Shown: positions 1 through 11,892 of the stretch, piece after piece
Numbering within the stretch: position 1 is the stretch's first letter
How the letters are laid out: every line of letters starts with the position of its first letter
From: Pisaster brevispinus
Lineage: Eukaryota > Echinodermata > Asteroidea > Forcipulatida > Asteriidae
Assembly: GCA_023634235.1 (NCBI GenBank)
Contig: JAMKCF010000003.1
Coordinates: forward strand, 6,290,958-6,354,957
Length of the DNA: 64,000 nucleotides
Direction of reading: 5' to 3'
Program-made: the position numbers and the translations under genes
The notes under the pieces: model-generated
Told to the model about the DNA's origin: nothing
The model's input: the letters and a program-made list of their open reading frames with translations, nothing else
The model's database searches: none

Positions 1-48
1 ATGAGGATCGTTCCACTACTGTCGAGACGATGGTGGAACGAACCTCAT
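1..48. repeat. Fold-back MITE fragment
   Basis: The first 48 bases form an imperfect hairpin whose arms both read close to ATGAGG-TCGTTCCAC. Related words (GTTCGTTCCGCTA and a CTAGAACTA border) recur near 40911-41035, so this looks like the cut end of a small non-autonomous fold-back element. The window edge prevents seeing its left border. Confidence 0.45.
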
Positions 49-487
49 AGTTCTAGTACACTTTTCTTACCCCATGATCTAACGGCTCAATGTATAAATC
101 TTCTCCAATCTTTGATAAACAGTGAATACTCCTTCCAAACACTAAACAAAGACAAAGAGGAAAAAACATGAGGTAGTTAATCAACTGTCTATGTAGTTGT
201 GAAACCTGAAAGTACATTATTTTCCATTTCAGTGTGTGTCACATGTTACAATTTTTCGTGCCCCTGTAGTGGGTTCATTCCTCAAGGTATTTTGTACATA
301 ATAATAATAATAATATTAATAATAATGGAAACTTTTAAAGCGCCCGTATCCGCCGTTCATTGTGCTGCTCTGCAAAAAACAACCAAAAGACAACCAAACA
401 AACAAATGAAAGTACAGTAGCATCACACAAGTAGAACAAAATGTAGAGTTAACAAAATGCTTCTTTATTTTTTAGTTTATGGCTTTA

Positions 488-780
488 TTATGCAGATGAG
501 ATTTTAAACTGTTCTTGAACAGTTGAATATCCTGAATATATGGCAAGTGAGTTTGAAAGTTTCACAGTTTCAGGTAGCGAGTTCCAAAGCCTCGGTGCTG
601 CGCTCTGAAAACTTCTCTCCCCCATCGATGATTCGCTATTTTTTCCTGAAGTAGTTTGTGTTGTGAACCGTAAGCCAGGACGCCCTGGGGCATATAAATG
701 CACGGAGGGGGCGCCTGGCCATGCTGGCTGCCGGCTGCCCTTGGGGGCGATGATTTGATTGACAGTTTGAACCACTCACT
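488..780 (-). pseudogene. Non-LTR retrotransposon 3' coding remnant (RT C-terminal tail)
   Basis: Read on the minus strand, this stretch encodes the block GERSFQSAAPRLWNSLPETV. That block is typical of the C-terminal tail of CR1/jockey-type reverse-transcriptase polyproteins. A second block, FKNSLKSHLHNKA, follows in a different frame, so at least one frameshift is present. The catalytic RT core is absent. This is a short, dead 3' fragment, not a host gene, although one frame stays open for 95 codons. The family match is from remembered motifs and the clade is not resolved. Confidence 0.6.
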
Positions 781-2294
781 CATCTCTATTTATTTTGAGA
801 CAGCAACAAAAAGAAGCTGCAACAAGTTAACAACATTTATTTAACGTGTTTCACTGTTTGTCAGTTTCAGTTTGTTGTAACACTCAGCTCAGTCAGTCAG
901 TCACTGGTCAGTCACTGGGCATGCTGGGGGGTGGTCAGTGTAAACATGGAGCAATAAACTAGAGTTTATTGCTCCATCAGTACGGGTGCATCGATTTTTT
1001 ACCAGACATCCTTACCAGTCCTTCAATAGTCGGATTTCTTATTATGATCGGAAATTATTGCCCTCTCGTAGTGGTAAAATCTTACAATACTGAGACAATA
1101 TTTATTTGGCAAGCCCTTCGGCCAAAACGATCCAGTTTAGCGTGTTGTGAATAGCGTTATCGTGTTCAGCGTGAAAAGACCCCCCAGGGTGATCTTGGCA
1201 GGTACTTACTTCAGGTTGGGATAATAATAATTTTTACAGTTTCTTGTTTTCTATTGAAACTCCCATAGAATATAGGAACATTTTGTTTAAAATTTCAGGA
1301 GGTAAAATGAGTTATTTGCTTTTCATATTTTTAGGTACATTTTACTTATTTTAGGATTTATAATAATTACCAGTAACTTGGGTATTTTTGGAGATCGCTT
1401 GCACATGTTTTGCACGCGGCATGTCAACTGCATGACAACGGGATTGAATGTTTAAAGATTAGCAGGCATGGCTGCCGTGGATGGGATGAGTTTGCATTGG
1501 TTTTAAAAGTGAGTTCTTCAAATAGTGGGATGCCCTAGTATAGTATTGTAAGACATTACCACAAGCACAGTAATCATGGTAATGGTTTATCGTGTCTTCT
1601 GATATTGGATATCTCTTGTAGTGGGTTGTCCTTCTATTGTCTGACATTAGGTAAGTCAGCGTCATCTGAGAAACATATTTTAGTAATGTCCGACTATTGT
1701 AAGAAATCCCACCAAAGCAAAAATTCCTGTAAAAAACCTATGCACCCGTACTGTCCATCCATGGTGTAAACAAAACAAGTCAAGTCAAGTTTAATTAATG
1801 CCAAGTTATGCTTAAAAAGTGAGTTCAAATTGAATTCTGTCCTCATAATTAGAATAACAAAGATACACCTTTAATGTTGCTTCCAGGTATCATGCACTTC
1901 ATTATTTGCGTTGTCGATTTTCCTTGATGTTTTGGTTCAACGTGATGTGCATGATGGTTTGACATTAGCCGCCATCTTTTCAAGAGTTTCGTGTAAAGTT
2001 GCAAGTTGAACAAACTTAACTTTGATTGGACGTAAATGAGAAGAGCTTTCCATTCAGACCAATCAAAGAAGATCTTTCATTGGACTCACTTGAATGATTT
2101 GAGCATGCGTGAGAAACAACTGAACTAAGTCCCAGTCTTCACTGTACTACATTACACGAAATGTTAACAAGGATCCTGTCTATACTTCCAACAACACCCA
2201 CAAAAAACAATCCTCGCCCACTTCCCCGTCCGATCTGATTCACTCATCTTTCTACAAAAATACTGTCGAAACGATTCCTTTCTGATTGGAAAAC
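781..2294. other. Upstream region of VPS29, no recognised coding sequence
   Basis: No convincing exon was seen here. At 1970-1980 the bases gccgccatctt are the reverse of AAGATGGCGGC, a YY1-type site common near animal transcription starts. It is the best promoter marker upstream of VPS29, but no TATA box or initiator could be fixed. The remainder is AT-rich and holds only short open frames that look random. Confidence 0.35.
1970..1980 (-). promoter_or_regulatory. YY1-like site, possible VPS29 core promoter
   Basis: The minus strand reads AAGATGGCGGC, matching the YY1 consensus. It lies about 315 bases upstream of the best candidate for the Met-only first coding exon of VPS29 (ATG at 2295). 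Motif and position are seen; promoter function is inferred. Confidence 0.3.
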
Positions 2295-2996
2295 ATGGTA
2301 TGTTAATGATTGAGTTTGTTTATTTATCAGTTGAAATAATAGTTGCAGTATTTGAAAGTATAAAGCGTATGGCCCATATGTATAAAGCTTCTCCACAATG
2401 CGAGTAAAATCATGAAATTTCATTTCAACATTTTTGTTCATGCACTTTTTTACCAAAGTGTTTACATCACTAATACAGTCAGTAATAGTCAAATACCGGC
2501 AATGACCGGGCACTACTTTACTTAGTAATTGGCCACATTAGATTGAGTGGGGCTACATCGTGTTTACTTGCAGAAGCAGCTGATATTTCATTTATAATAT
2601 ATTTATTAATACGAATATTCTTTACGTCCTTAACTACACTTTTTAAATTATGGCAGGGTCCTGAGCTGAGTGAGGGTGACTACAGTTAGGCCTACTAATA
2701 CTAAGTACTACTAGTATTTTTTTAGTATACTACAGTACATGTATTTATTTCATACCAAAATAAATCATATTCAATCATAGATCCTTGCTTCCATTGTAAA
2801 CATGCATCATGCACTAAAGAGTTAAGTACAAAGTACATGATAATGCAGATGTACCAATGGTTTGGAAGTATGCGCTTGTGCAAAATGCGTAACATCTCAA
2901 TCGACTTTCACGTCAACTGAAACTTTCATTCAACACCACTCACCAGTAATTACACTACATTTTGTGAACATTTTATTTTATATAAAAAGTGATGGT

Positions 2997-3057
2997 GTAA
3001 TTTCATTTAACTACAAGCCCTGTGGTCTTGTGGATTCTTCCTCCAAATTCAAGCCCT
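2997..3057 (+). repeat. Right-end fragment of hAT-like MITE family A
   Basis: The stretch ctacaagccctgtggtcttg followed by caaattcaagccctg matches the right end of the full copies at 42465-42824 and 59971-60323. The left half of the element is not recognisable here. Confidence 0.5.
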
Positions 3058-3076
3058 GAGTGATTATAAATTAACA

Positions 3077-3236
3077 GGCAGTGAACTTCGCTCTTGAAGG
3101 GGCACAGTAATTTTCCTCTGGTAAGGGGCACTCTATGACTGAGGAAAATGTACATTTGTATTGGACCCTTGCAAAGGGCACCACAGCAAAAGCACAGGGT
3201 GATTGCTGTGGGTGCTGTGGGATATTTTGAGGCCTG
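3077..3236 (+). repeat. MITE family B, copy 1 (upstream of VPS29 exon 2)
   Basis: This carries the signature CTTGAAGGGGCAC ... GGGCACTCTATGA ... TTGCAAAGGGCACCACAGCA ... GAGGCCTG. It is shared in the same order and orientation with 3551-3695. The better copy has short inverted ends (CAGGCCTTGAATTT against ATTTCGAGGCCTG), consistent with a hAT-like miniature element. Confidence 0.6.
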
Positions 3237-3298
3237 AATTAATTTGCTTAAATTGCTGATTAGTGACTGTAAACGACATTTCTCTATCATCATTACAG

Positions 3299-5284
3299 TT
3301 GGTGCTTGTGTTAGGAGATCTACACATTCCACATCGGAAGAGTGGCCTTCCAGCTAAGTTCAAGAAGCTCCTTGTCCCAGGCAAGATCCAGCACATATTA
3401 TGTACAGGCAACCTGTGTACTAAAGAGTCCTATGACTACTTGAAAACACTTGCCAGTGATGTCCATATTGTCAGAGGAGATTTTGATGAGGTGAGATGTT
3501 ATCAAAAGACTGTAGTAGTAACAATAATAATAATAACACAGCATTTGTAGCAGGCCTTGAATTTTGCTCTTGAAGGGGCACGGCAATTTTCCTCAGGTAA
3601 AGGGCACTCTATGAGGAAAATGTAAATTTGTATTGAAACTTTGCAAAGGGCACCACAGCAACCGCTGTGGGTGCCGTGGATTATTTCGAGGCCTGTTGTA
3701 GGGCGCACTTTATCTGTTAAACATTCAAAGGAGCCGGTCTAGACCAATCAAAGAATTCTCAGTTGTGTTATCTAATAGATTGTTGGAAGTGGGAAATGTT
3801 GTGGGTGTGTCTATGATGTTTAGTACCTGAATTAACCAGTGAACTACAGTAAAAAAAAAATCTGTCATAGTCTACAACAAAACTTGACATTATTTTACAT
3901 TGGTCTGTAATACAAATATTGACTGCTTTGAGTGCTATGCTTAAAACAAATTCTCCAGAAGTGATCCTCGTCACGTTCTGTTTTCCTGAGGCAGCCGTAT
4001 CATGTGACGCGCTCTAAACAAAATCGAAAGGCAGAATCCTTGTGAGGGGGTGTTATAAAAAAAATTGTAACAACTGTATACAATGTTTGTTTGTTTGCGT
4101 GTGAATAAAAAGAGTGCACCAAGTACCTTTTAACTCAGGAAACTTCAAATGCTCATGTACAAGTCGTGTAGTTTAATTTAAAAGGAGTTTTTGAAAATTG
4201 ATTACAACCGTCTTTTTACTCCTCTATTTGTTGATATTTAGAACGTGTCGTATCCAGAGCAGAAGGTAGTGACAGTCGGTCAGTTTCGCATCGGATTGTG
4301 TCATGGTCATCAGGTCATACCATGGGGCGATGTAGAGAGTCTTGCCATGGTTCAGAGGCAACTAGATGTAGACATTCTTATCTCAGGACACACACACAAG
4401 TTTGAAGCTTTTGAACATGAGAACAAATTCTACATCAATCCTGGCTCAGCAACGGGGGCTTTCAATGCATTAGAAAGGTATGTTTAATAGACCAATCGAT
4501 TTTTTAGCCCTCACCAAGGCAAATGATCAGTAGCTACATGTACGCACTTGTGGCCACATTGTGTTTTTGACTGTTGTGTTGTTGTACATTGTACAATTAA
4601 AGAGCTGCCAACTCTCCCAGCGTTCTCCTTTAACAGTGGTCCCCTGGCCAAATGCTACTTAAAACATGTGAGGACCAGTCAAAAGTCTCTCCAGGTGGTC
4701 CGGCTGGCTAGCTCAGTGTTGAAAAGCATCCCTTTTAATATGAAACATGGACTAGTGAACAGCTGGGGGACCAGGGAAATGACAAGCTAACTGGTCCTGC
4801 TTGCTAGTCACTGAAAAAGTGAAGGGCAAACTCTGTCTCCCTGATTCTGCAGAAAATAAGCCAATCTTTCCATGTTCTGTTGAACAGATTTGACAATCTC
4901 GCTGATTATGCAAACCTTTTTCTCGTATGTTGAATGTAATTCTAAATATCTCCCTGGTTGTTGTACAAAATCTCCCTGATTGCAAGATGCAAATGTTGGC
5001 AGCTGTGCATTAACAGTAAAGTCGTATCTGAATTGACAACTACAGCTACAGCTATGGCTGTTTTATACCAGCATTTACACCAGGCATGAGCTTAAATTAA
5101 CACCATATTATGTAGTTTTGAACTGTCCAGTTGGTGTCAGCTACTGTATTTTGCTTCCATTCACAGCAGTATCAGCCCCTCGTTTGTCCTGATGGATATT
5201 CAAGCATCTACAGTGGTCACCTATGTCTATCAACTCATGGGAGACGATGTCAAAGTAGAGAGGATAGAGTACAAGAAAAACTAG
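3299..5284 (+). CDS. VPS29: VPS29, retromer/retriever subunit (three coding exons seen; Met exon upstream)
   Basis: Exons are 3299-3490, 4242-4477 and 5167-5284, all with GT-AG borders and matching phases. They encode 181 residues; with a Met-only first exon the protein is 182 aa, the same length as human VPS29. The best exon-1 candidate is the ATG at 2295-2297, in AAACATG followed by gtatgt. The product is the metallophosphoesterase-fold scaffold of retromer and retriever, which sort cargo from endosomes to the Golgi or plasma membrane. Motifs seen are [22 protein letters not shown] and ISGHTHK. In family members these pocket residues are retained but the protein acts in binding rather than catalysis. 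The C-terminus ends in [12 protein letters not shown]216A lies tail to tail downstream. Very confident in identity; less so for exon 1. Confidence 0.96.
3551..3695 (+). repeat. MITE family B, copy 2 (downstream of VPS29 exon 2)
   Basis: This is a compact copy with inverted ends CAGGCCTTGAATTT and ATTTCGAGGCCTG. TTGTAG stands on both sides and may be part of a target-site duplication. It lies in the same orientation as 3077-3236, so VPS29 exon 2 sits between two direct copies. Confidence 0.6.
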
Positions 5285-6864
5285 ACAGTACAGTAACAGA
5301 GCAGCTTGTGTATCGTTGCATATCAACCACCCGTTTGGACTCTAACGGCGAGTACATCTAACTCAAAACCCGTGCTGGCCTTTCAAAGGCACCCTGCTCA
5401 ATGCAACAAAATCCAGCAGCAGAAACCTGTGATATCATGTAGAACTCAAAATCTGAAGTTATTCGCCTAGATTGAGGAGTGAGGCTGTAAAGTTCACCAC
5501 CACCTTCAGTAGATTAATTTACTACATACGTCAATGACCAATAGTCCGACAGTTTAACAGCACCTTTTCATTCCTTGCAGCTCATTCTACTAAAAAAAAA
5601 AAGCATTTATATCACATCCGGTTAAAGGTTACTGGTGCAACGCCCTCGTGTGGTTTATAATCAGTTAGTAAGTTTGTTTCACCATCGTCACATGTCAACA
5701 AATAATCCAAGTGCGGACACTGGTAAGATTTACCCATTGGAATGTTACCTATGGTCTCGGTTAAATATTAGTCCAATGCGAACGCAGCTTTACAAAACCT
5801 TTGTATTCAAAGATACATGTAGGAGACTGATTCATGAATAAGGCATTCTCTGGTGAGGCCAGGGCCCAATTTCATGGAGCTGCAAAAAGTAGCTTAGTAC
5901 AGCAAAATTATGCTTACCAGAATAAGGTTACCAGCCAAACTAGCATGTCACATGTATAATCCTTGACTGGTATCCTGCTTATTTTTGCTAAATGGAGTGG
6001 TCTGTACTATTTTAGGTAGAAAACAAACAGGGCCCATTTTCAAGGCCTTGCCTTAAGGCCAACAGATTCACACACTTTACAGGACACCGTAAGCGCAGAA
6101 TTCTGTGGTAAGCATGGACATGAAATTGGGTCCAGGTTATAAGAAATTTAATCATGTTTTATCATTGACACTCTGGTTTCTCACAATCATTATAAAAACA
6201 GCCAGTGGACATGCATTGTATCGTTAGCATTTTCATGAAGAGCCACATATGTCAAAAGAGTGCTTGAGATTACAAATTGTGTACACTGTGCTGAGCTTAA
6301 ATCTGTAACTGTGCAATACTAAAGCCAGGCTTTGCAGTTTAAGACCTCCCATATGATTCAATAAAAGTTTATCCCTTCCATTGACTAAATAATTTCTTTT
6401 GAAACGTTGACTAATTACCGTAGTAGTTACTCAAAGATATATGTCTCTTCAGGAATTCTTCTAAAGTAATGAGACCTACTTATACACCCATCTGAATAAC
6501 GCATTTTTACATTTTTAGGAAAGGGATGCGCAAGTCATGTTATAATGTGCACACAGACATATGTGGCTTTTCATAAACCTGAATAAAACTTTTTGATCTA
6601 CATCTACATGTGAAAACCATTGACGATATGAAATGATAGCATCTTGTTTTATGAAATCTTTAAAAGTATAGCTGTTTTTCTTTGTCACTTACATGTACAA
6701 TGTATTGCTTGCTTTGTGCGTTCTTCTTAAGTAATTTTTGTTACATACCATTGTCAGTATCAATGGATTTGAAAATAACACATGTACATATCTATACTTA
6801 TGCACAAGGGGAAAATTCAAATTTTTGTTTCACGTAAAAAGATACCTGATTGTTACCATAAAGT
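5285..6864. other. VPS29 3' UTR and intergenic sequence
   Basis: This region follows the VPS29 stop. Candidate poly(A) signals AATAAA occur near 6360 and 6583. A fold-back repeat occupies 5862-6133. No further coding exon was recognised; the short open frames lack codon or family signal. Confidence 0.4.
5862..6133 (+). repeat. MITE family C (GGGCCCAATTTCAT ends), copy 1
   Basis: It begins GGGCCCAATTTCATGGAGCT and ends TGAAATTGGGTCC, so the ends are inverted. The inside includes GTAGCTTAGTACAG and a CCAGCCAAACTAGCATGTCAC block. The same blocks recur at 32165-32322 and 57977-58160, with weaker pieces at 12230-12345, 52830-52928 and 55350-55570. No transposase is encoded. Confidence 0.65.
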
Positions 6865-7534
6865 TGCATCACCCAATTTTTTGCCAAAGGACCTCAAAAG
6901 TAACAACATTTTCTCCAAATGCATACCTGCAAACTGTTCAGATTTGTTTGGAATTGTCCAGATTTTTGAGGTAATACTCCGCAAAAAAATCAGAACATTC
7001 CTATTTCTGAAAAGAGACAGCAACAAACACGATAAAAAGTTCTTGCAGAAGAGGCTGCCATTTGGTTGCGACAGTAGACATTTTCTTACAGGATACAGTG
7101 ATTTTTGTACATCATTTGTTTGTGTACATGCACTAAGCATTATTCGCATGACTTCTTGCATCGCTATCTGTGGACTCATGAAACTGGTGTTTCTGTTTAC
7201 GAGGTTTCAATGTTGGCAAGGTGTGCAAACATATTTAGACAGATTATGTTAGAAAACAACTATAAAATACTTTCTTGTATGCCATGCACAATGCACAAAA
7301 TACTTTTCACCCAACGTGCAAACTGTTTGTACATAGCTGTTGGGAATGTAAGATAATGTCATCATTTCCTGTCAATAACTCAGTAATTTTTTTAAACTAA
7401 CAAATTTTTGTGGGTTTCTTTCGTGTAGTGTCTCAAATGAAAGTTTGAAATTTGCTCACCTCATGGAAATAGCTGCATGTGTCTAATATTTCAATTGAAT
7501 TTTGCCATACATTTGGCAAAAAATGGGTGATGCA
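6865..7534. mobile_element. Non-autonomous TIR element, about 670 bp
   Basis: The ends are near-perfect inverted repeats of about 23 bases: TGCATCACCCAATTTTTTGC at the left and GCAAAAAATGGGTGATGCA at the right. They enclose about 620 bp with no transposase motif. The overlapping 156-aa open frame and the 108-aa opposite-strand frame sit mostly inside this element and show no family signal. The superfamily is not assigned because no target duplication was clear. Confidence 0.6.
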
Positions 7535-8324
7535 TCTGGAACTATGAATAATAAACTTGGATGGAGTACTGTCTCATTGATTTGTTTATTTTATAAAGAT
7601 GATACACATTGTATATAAAACCATAATAAAGAAAATAATCAAAGTGAAGGAAAATGTCAAGTTTCAATTGTTTTTCATTTAAAAAAAACCACCCGATTGC
7701 ATTCAAATCAAAACAATAGGCTGTAAACATGTATGCGAAGTAGTTTTGGTTCTTCCTTGTCTCATTTCCTCTTGGGTAACACATCTGGGCCCATTTTTCC
7801 CAACATACTTCTGGTATGCGAGTTTAGGTGAAATCCTGTGACCCCCCTCCCCACACCACCACCACTTCAAACCCTATTATCCCTTTTTCATCCCCGGTTT
7901 GAATGTGTACAACCTACCTATACACTCACTCCATGGCAGCTGCACCACAGTGGCACACATGCTGTGTACATGTATAGTGTACAGTGCGGATTATGACAGA
8001 TTGTGAAACCAACTTTCTGAAGCAGTGTCCATTCGCTACTTGCACGGATCTGCCATATGCGTGTGGAGCCTTGACTTCATTCTTCAGTTGTATTGTATTT
8101 ATGTATCTGTTTGGATGAAAAGTGTCATTACATTACCGTGACGATACAGAGTTACGTATGTACTGCTTCTTTTGACTGCTGTTCCCAATTCAAGGCTCCA
8201 CATACAAATGGCTGAATTGGCTGAAATTGACATAGTATACGACTGGTTTCTGGAACTTATCAATAACTGAGAAAACCTCAAGTTCTTGGATGGTACTGTA
8301 CACTTTAAATTTCAATTTTAAGTC
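7535..8324. other. Intergenic, no gene recognised
   Basis: AT-rich sequence with no supported exon, RNA gene or clear repeat border. A short C-rich tract lies near 7840-7890. Confidence 0.3.
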
Positions 8325-8960
8325 AAAATGAGAGTTCCCCAAAGTACCTTGGAGTTACCCTGGATCGTACCCTCACCTTTTGTGAACATCTGAAGAGAAC
8401 ATGGACGATGGCTGATAAACTGAAAGCGAGGGTCATTATCAAGAAACTTGCAGGCAACAGCATGGGATCCAATATACACTCTTGGTACTGCAAGTTTAGC
8501 CATAGTCCTCAACAGCTAAGTTCTGCTCAACAGCTTGGGCTAACAGCTGAGACACCAATCAAGTCGACACTGTCCTTAACTCTACAATGCAGGTATCACA
8601 GAGGGGCGCTTAAGACGACAGACACCTTTGCAGTGGTTCCCTGTCCTTTAATATCACCCCTCCCACCATACACAGAAAGTAGATGATGTTGAAGGATTAG
8701 TACACCATCAAGGTTAACTCGTACCTTCCTGTCCATTCTGATTTGAACAACCTGCCCTAAACAACCTGAAGTCCTGCAAACCCTTCTGATCATCAGTCAA
8801 TTCCCTAGAACACTTTGACCCCAAGACTGAGTGGTGCAGACTCTGGGAAGAGAGGTCATCACAGACCCATCACCTGCACAAGTAGGGAATGACAAAGTGC
8901 CCTGCTTGTGACCAAACCAGACCATCCTACACACCATGAATGACTATAGCCACAATAGAG
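8325..8960 (+). pseudogene. Degenerate non-LTR retrotransposon, RT thumb/C-terminal region
   Basis: Frames joined across breaks give PKYLGVTLDRTLTFCEHLK, then KLKARVIIKKLAGNSMGSN, then a LNSTMQ block and an ITPPTIHRK-like block, then CPACDQT. This order (KYLGV-LDRTL, KLAG--WG, LNNTMR--, CPAC-Q) is the conserved run after the catalytic domain in jockey/CR1-type reverse transcriptases. Several stops and frameshifts interrupt it, and the YADD-containing part is missing. It is a dead fragment, not a host gene; the clade is unresolved. Confidence 0.65.
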
Positions 8961-9545
8961 CTGCAGAACTCATCGCTTCCATCCAGGCATGGCACCCCAG
9001 ATGAATCAGAGAGGCCATCGAGATCTACAAGCATGACAGTTCCTCAAGACATAGGCTTCCAAATCAGTGACATTTGGCTCTCACTCTTCACAACTAATGG
9101 ATCTCCTATACCCAAGGTCACATCCCCTACTCCTTAGACTTAGGTCATCTATACCCTCAGTCTCCTCTAGGTTCCCTCACCTTCCCTGTGCTTGTCACCA
9201 ACTGATTCAGTTCAGTGAGCACACACTCCCTACCCACTCCTAGTGGGTTTCAGCTTAGGTTTAGTCCCAGCTCCAGCCTACACGCTTCACCAAGCTAAGT
9301 TCAGCTTATCCAGTTCCTGTTCCCGCCTTCGCGCACCACCGAGCCAAGCCCAACTACCAGTTTATCTCCTACAAGGCAGTACTTAAGCAGCATCCAGCAA
9401 CAGAGTCCAGCATTCTGAAGACGATCAGAGCATACTGATCGAAACATCGAGTCGTTAACCACTGGTTCTTTTCAGAACCTACTCTACTCAAAAGAGATTT
9501 TCACATGGTGTTACCGCAAACCTCACTTAGTTATAGCCACAATGG
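8930..9545 (+). repeat. Retroelement 3' tail repeat (family T), long copy
   Basis: It contains CATCCAGGCATGGCACCCC, ACATTTGGCT, ACTTAAGCAG and GAAGACGATCAGAGCATACT, then GATCGAAACATCGAGT and a CTCAAAAGAGATTTTCACAT end. The same ordered words occur at 62300-62740. Inverted pieces occur at 61385-61563, and fragments at 15659-15805 and 17268-17345. Broken codons such as IREAIEIYKH hint at a former C-terminal domain. The family is not named. Confidence 0.6.
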
Positions 9546-11111
9546 CTTTTTACTGGTGGCATCAAAGACGTCCACACAGTAATTACCCATGCTGCCCTGG
9601 CCTGGATGTCTACCCTCAACCTACAACTATAGGCTGTGTACGCCATAAATGTTCGCAAGAAGAAGTCAAAATAAAGTCCTGCATTATTATTATTATTCAA
9701 TTTATTTCAGCATGAAGTAAGCATAAAGACAGTTTGGCACTAGAATGTAGAATTTCCCAACTCACAAGTGTATGATATAAAACATCAAAATTATTCAACT
9801 ACAAAGAAAACACACAAATTAAAAAATGGCACAAACGCCAGGACTGATGGGTGAAAGGTTTTATATGAGAAGAACTGTCGTTGATATTCATTTCAGTCAT
9901 TCTGTTGTCAATAACATGACTCATTGTTTGAAACATTCACGGTTCCCTCGGTTCAAATGTACTTATTATAATAATTATTATTATATATTTCTGGTAATGG
10001 AACCAAGAATGCCTCATAAGTAAACTTAATCACTATAATAGCTTGCAAGCCTGAGGAAACCTGTAAACAAGGATGCTTGCAATGTGAACCAGAAACACCG
10101 GGGTTAACCCCTACTCTTCCGCAATAAGTGTTCTGGTAATCTTTTACATGAACTACCAATCCTAGTACACACGACCAACAGCTTAATCCGAAGGACAATA
10201 TAGCAAATGTGGTAAAGTATCTTGCTCAAGGACACGAGTGGCTCGACCAGAACTTGAACCCGTCTAGCCCACATTCTGCTGATCAGAAACACCAGAGCTT
10301 GAGTTTGGAAAAAGTTCAACATTTTGTTTAATACATGCATCATATTTGAAGCAATTATTTGACATGAGGGACAATTTACTGAAATGAGGCTGTATAAACT
10401 TCACATAACATATGTATATCTGTATGAAAATACGGTTTTTAAAAATAGACTTGTTACAATAGTGTAATTCCTTCCCTTTGAGGGCCTTGACACACAAGGA
10501 AACTTTAAAGGCAAATTCAAAAGCAATTTGGAGGCACCAACTACAATGAGCACATGCAAAGAAACAATTCAATTAGCACAAATTGTTTTTTCTTTGATCT
10601 CCATGCACCTTGAAAATTGGCATCACAGAGATGAAAGACACTGCCCATGTCATAACAAAACCTTCCAATGTCTAGATGAAATGATGTAGAGATGTACACC
10701 TGTAACAACCAGTAAATACAGAGATTTCATCTCCACGCCAAGAGTAAACTTTTTTCAAATGTTTAGGTTTTTAAGTTTTACACAATCTCACCCATCTTAC
10801 CCCTTCCCCCTTGAAACCCTCTCCTACACCATTACACCACTGCAATCTATTTGTAAACGGTTTTCCTCTGATTAAATTTTTTTTAATTTAGATTATACCA
10901 ACACACACAGGGAATTGATTAGTTCCCTTCATAAATACTGACACACATGATCATTAAAAGATGATTTCAAATTAACTTGTGTTGGTAAGTACATGTACCA
11001 ATTTGTATAAGGAAATATGTACACCTTTCTTTAATAAGTTATCATTCAATTGCAATGTTGATAATTTTGAATTTAATACATGTGTTAAAAATCTACAAGT
11101 GTTACACAATT
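9546..11111. other. Intergenic, SINE-like pieces
   Basis: No gene recognised. A TTA microsatellite lies near 9685-9700. Around 10215-10290 the sequence cttgctcaaggacac, then a GAACTTGAACCCG word (reverse B-box-like), resembles the tRNA-derived repeats at 14927-15170. The rest has no supported feature. Confidence 0.35.
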
Positions 11112-11892
11112 CACACCTCAAACTTCAGTCTTGGTGCAAGACCTTGTTGTTCATTAACACTCCACCATCGCGATCCGCTTCGCGCCGCGCACACTACTAT
11201 CGAACAATAGTGGGCGCTGTTGGGAAAACTTCCATCACCCACCACCACCAAACAAAACAACAGCATTGAGCAAGTTCGGGAGGCTGACTAGAATCGACTA
11301 GACCTAACCATAGTCGATCTAGATGCCACTCGAACACTTCATGGTTAAACTAGCTAGTCCAACTGGATCAACCTAGCTCCAGAGCACTGTTCCTCTAGTT
11401 AACTAAAAAAGTTACACCACTTTGTCAAGATGGCGTTTTGGTTAGGTGATCGAGAAAGTTTTTCTAATCACACAAAAAACGGGTTTAACGATAAATGCCA
11501 ATTCAGTTTTTGCCAATTAAATATGTCAATTATTAAGATAAAAATTATTAATTGCACTATACTATGCAAGTAATTTTTTTATAGCCAATACATTTTGTTC
11601 TCTCTTTGATACGCCATCGCCATGTTGGTTGCCGAATTTGACGAATCAATTGACGCATTTGAGTGAAACACTGACAACAGCAACCTGACTAAAGGTTAAC
11701 ACCCCAACTTGCTCATTGTTGGTCATTATCATGAACAGAGTGCTGTTGGGAAAACTTAAATTTTTTTGTGGCTTCCAGAGAACGCCCTCTATCGGTGAAA
11801 TAGTTGCGGCGTGTATGCTGTGTTAAGTGTGTTTTACTAACTCGATGTTAGAACGTCTTGCACCAAGACTTCTCAAACTTTGGGGAGGTGTA
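11112..11892. mobile_element. Non-autonomous TIR element, about 780 bp
   Basis: The left end reads ACACCTCAAACTTCAG then TCTTGGTGCAAGAC. The right end reads GTCTTGCACCAAGAC then a CTCAAACTTTGGGGAGGTGT border. They are inverted with a small indel. No transposase frame lies inside. A GCTGTTGGGAAAACTT word occurs twice (near 11217 and 11740), so the interior may also be partly repeated. Confidence 0.55.

Noticed and set aside
488..775. 95-codon minus-strand frame as a host gene
   Set aside because: Its sequence is the 3' tail of a non-LTR reverse transcriptase, with a frameshift.
6782..7252. 156-codon open frame (+)
   Set aside because: It lies mostly inside a non-autonomous inverted-repeat element, has no family motif, and overlaps an equally long frame on the other strand.
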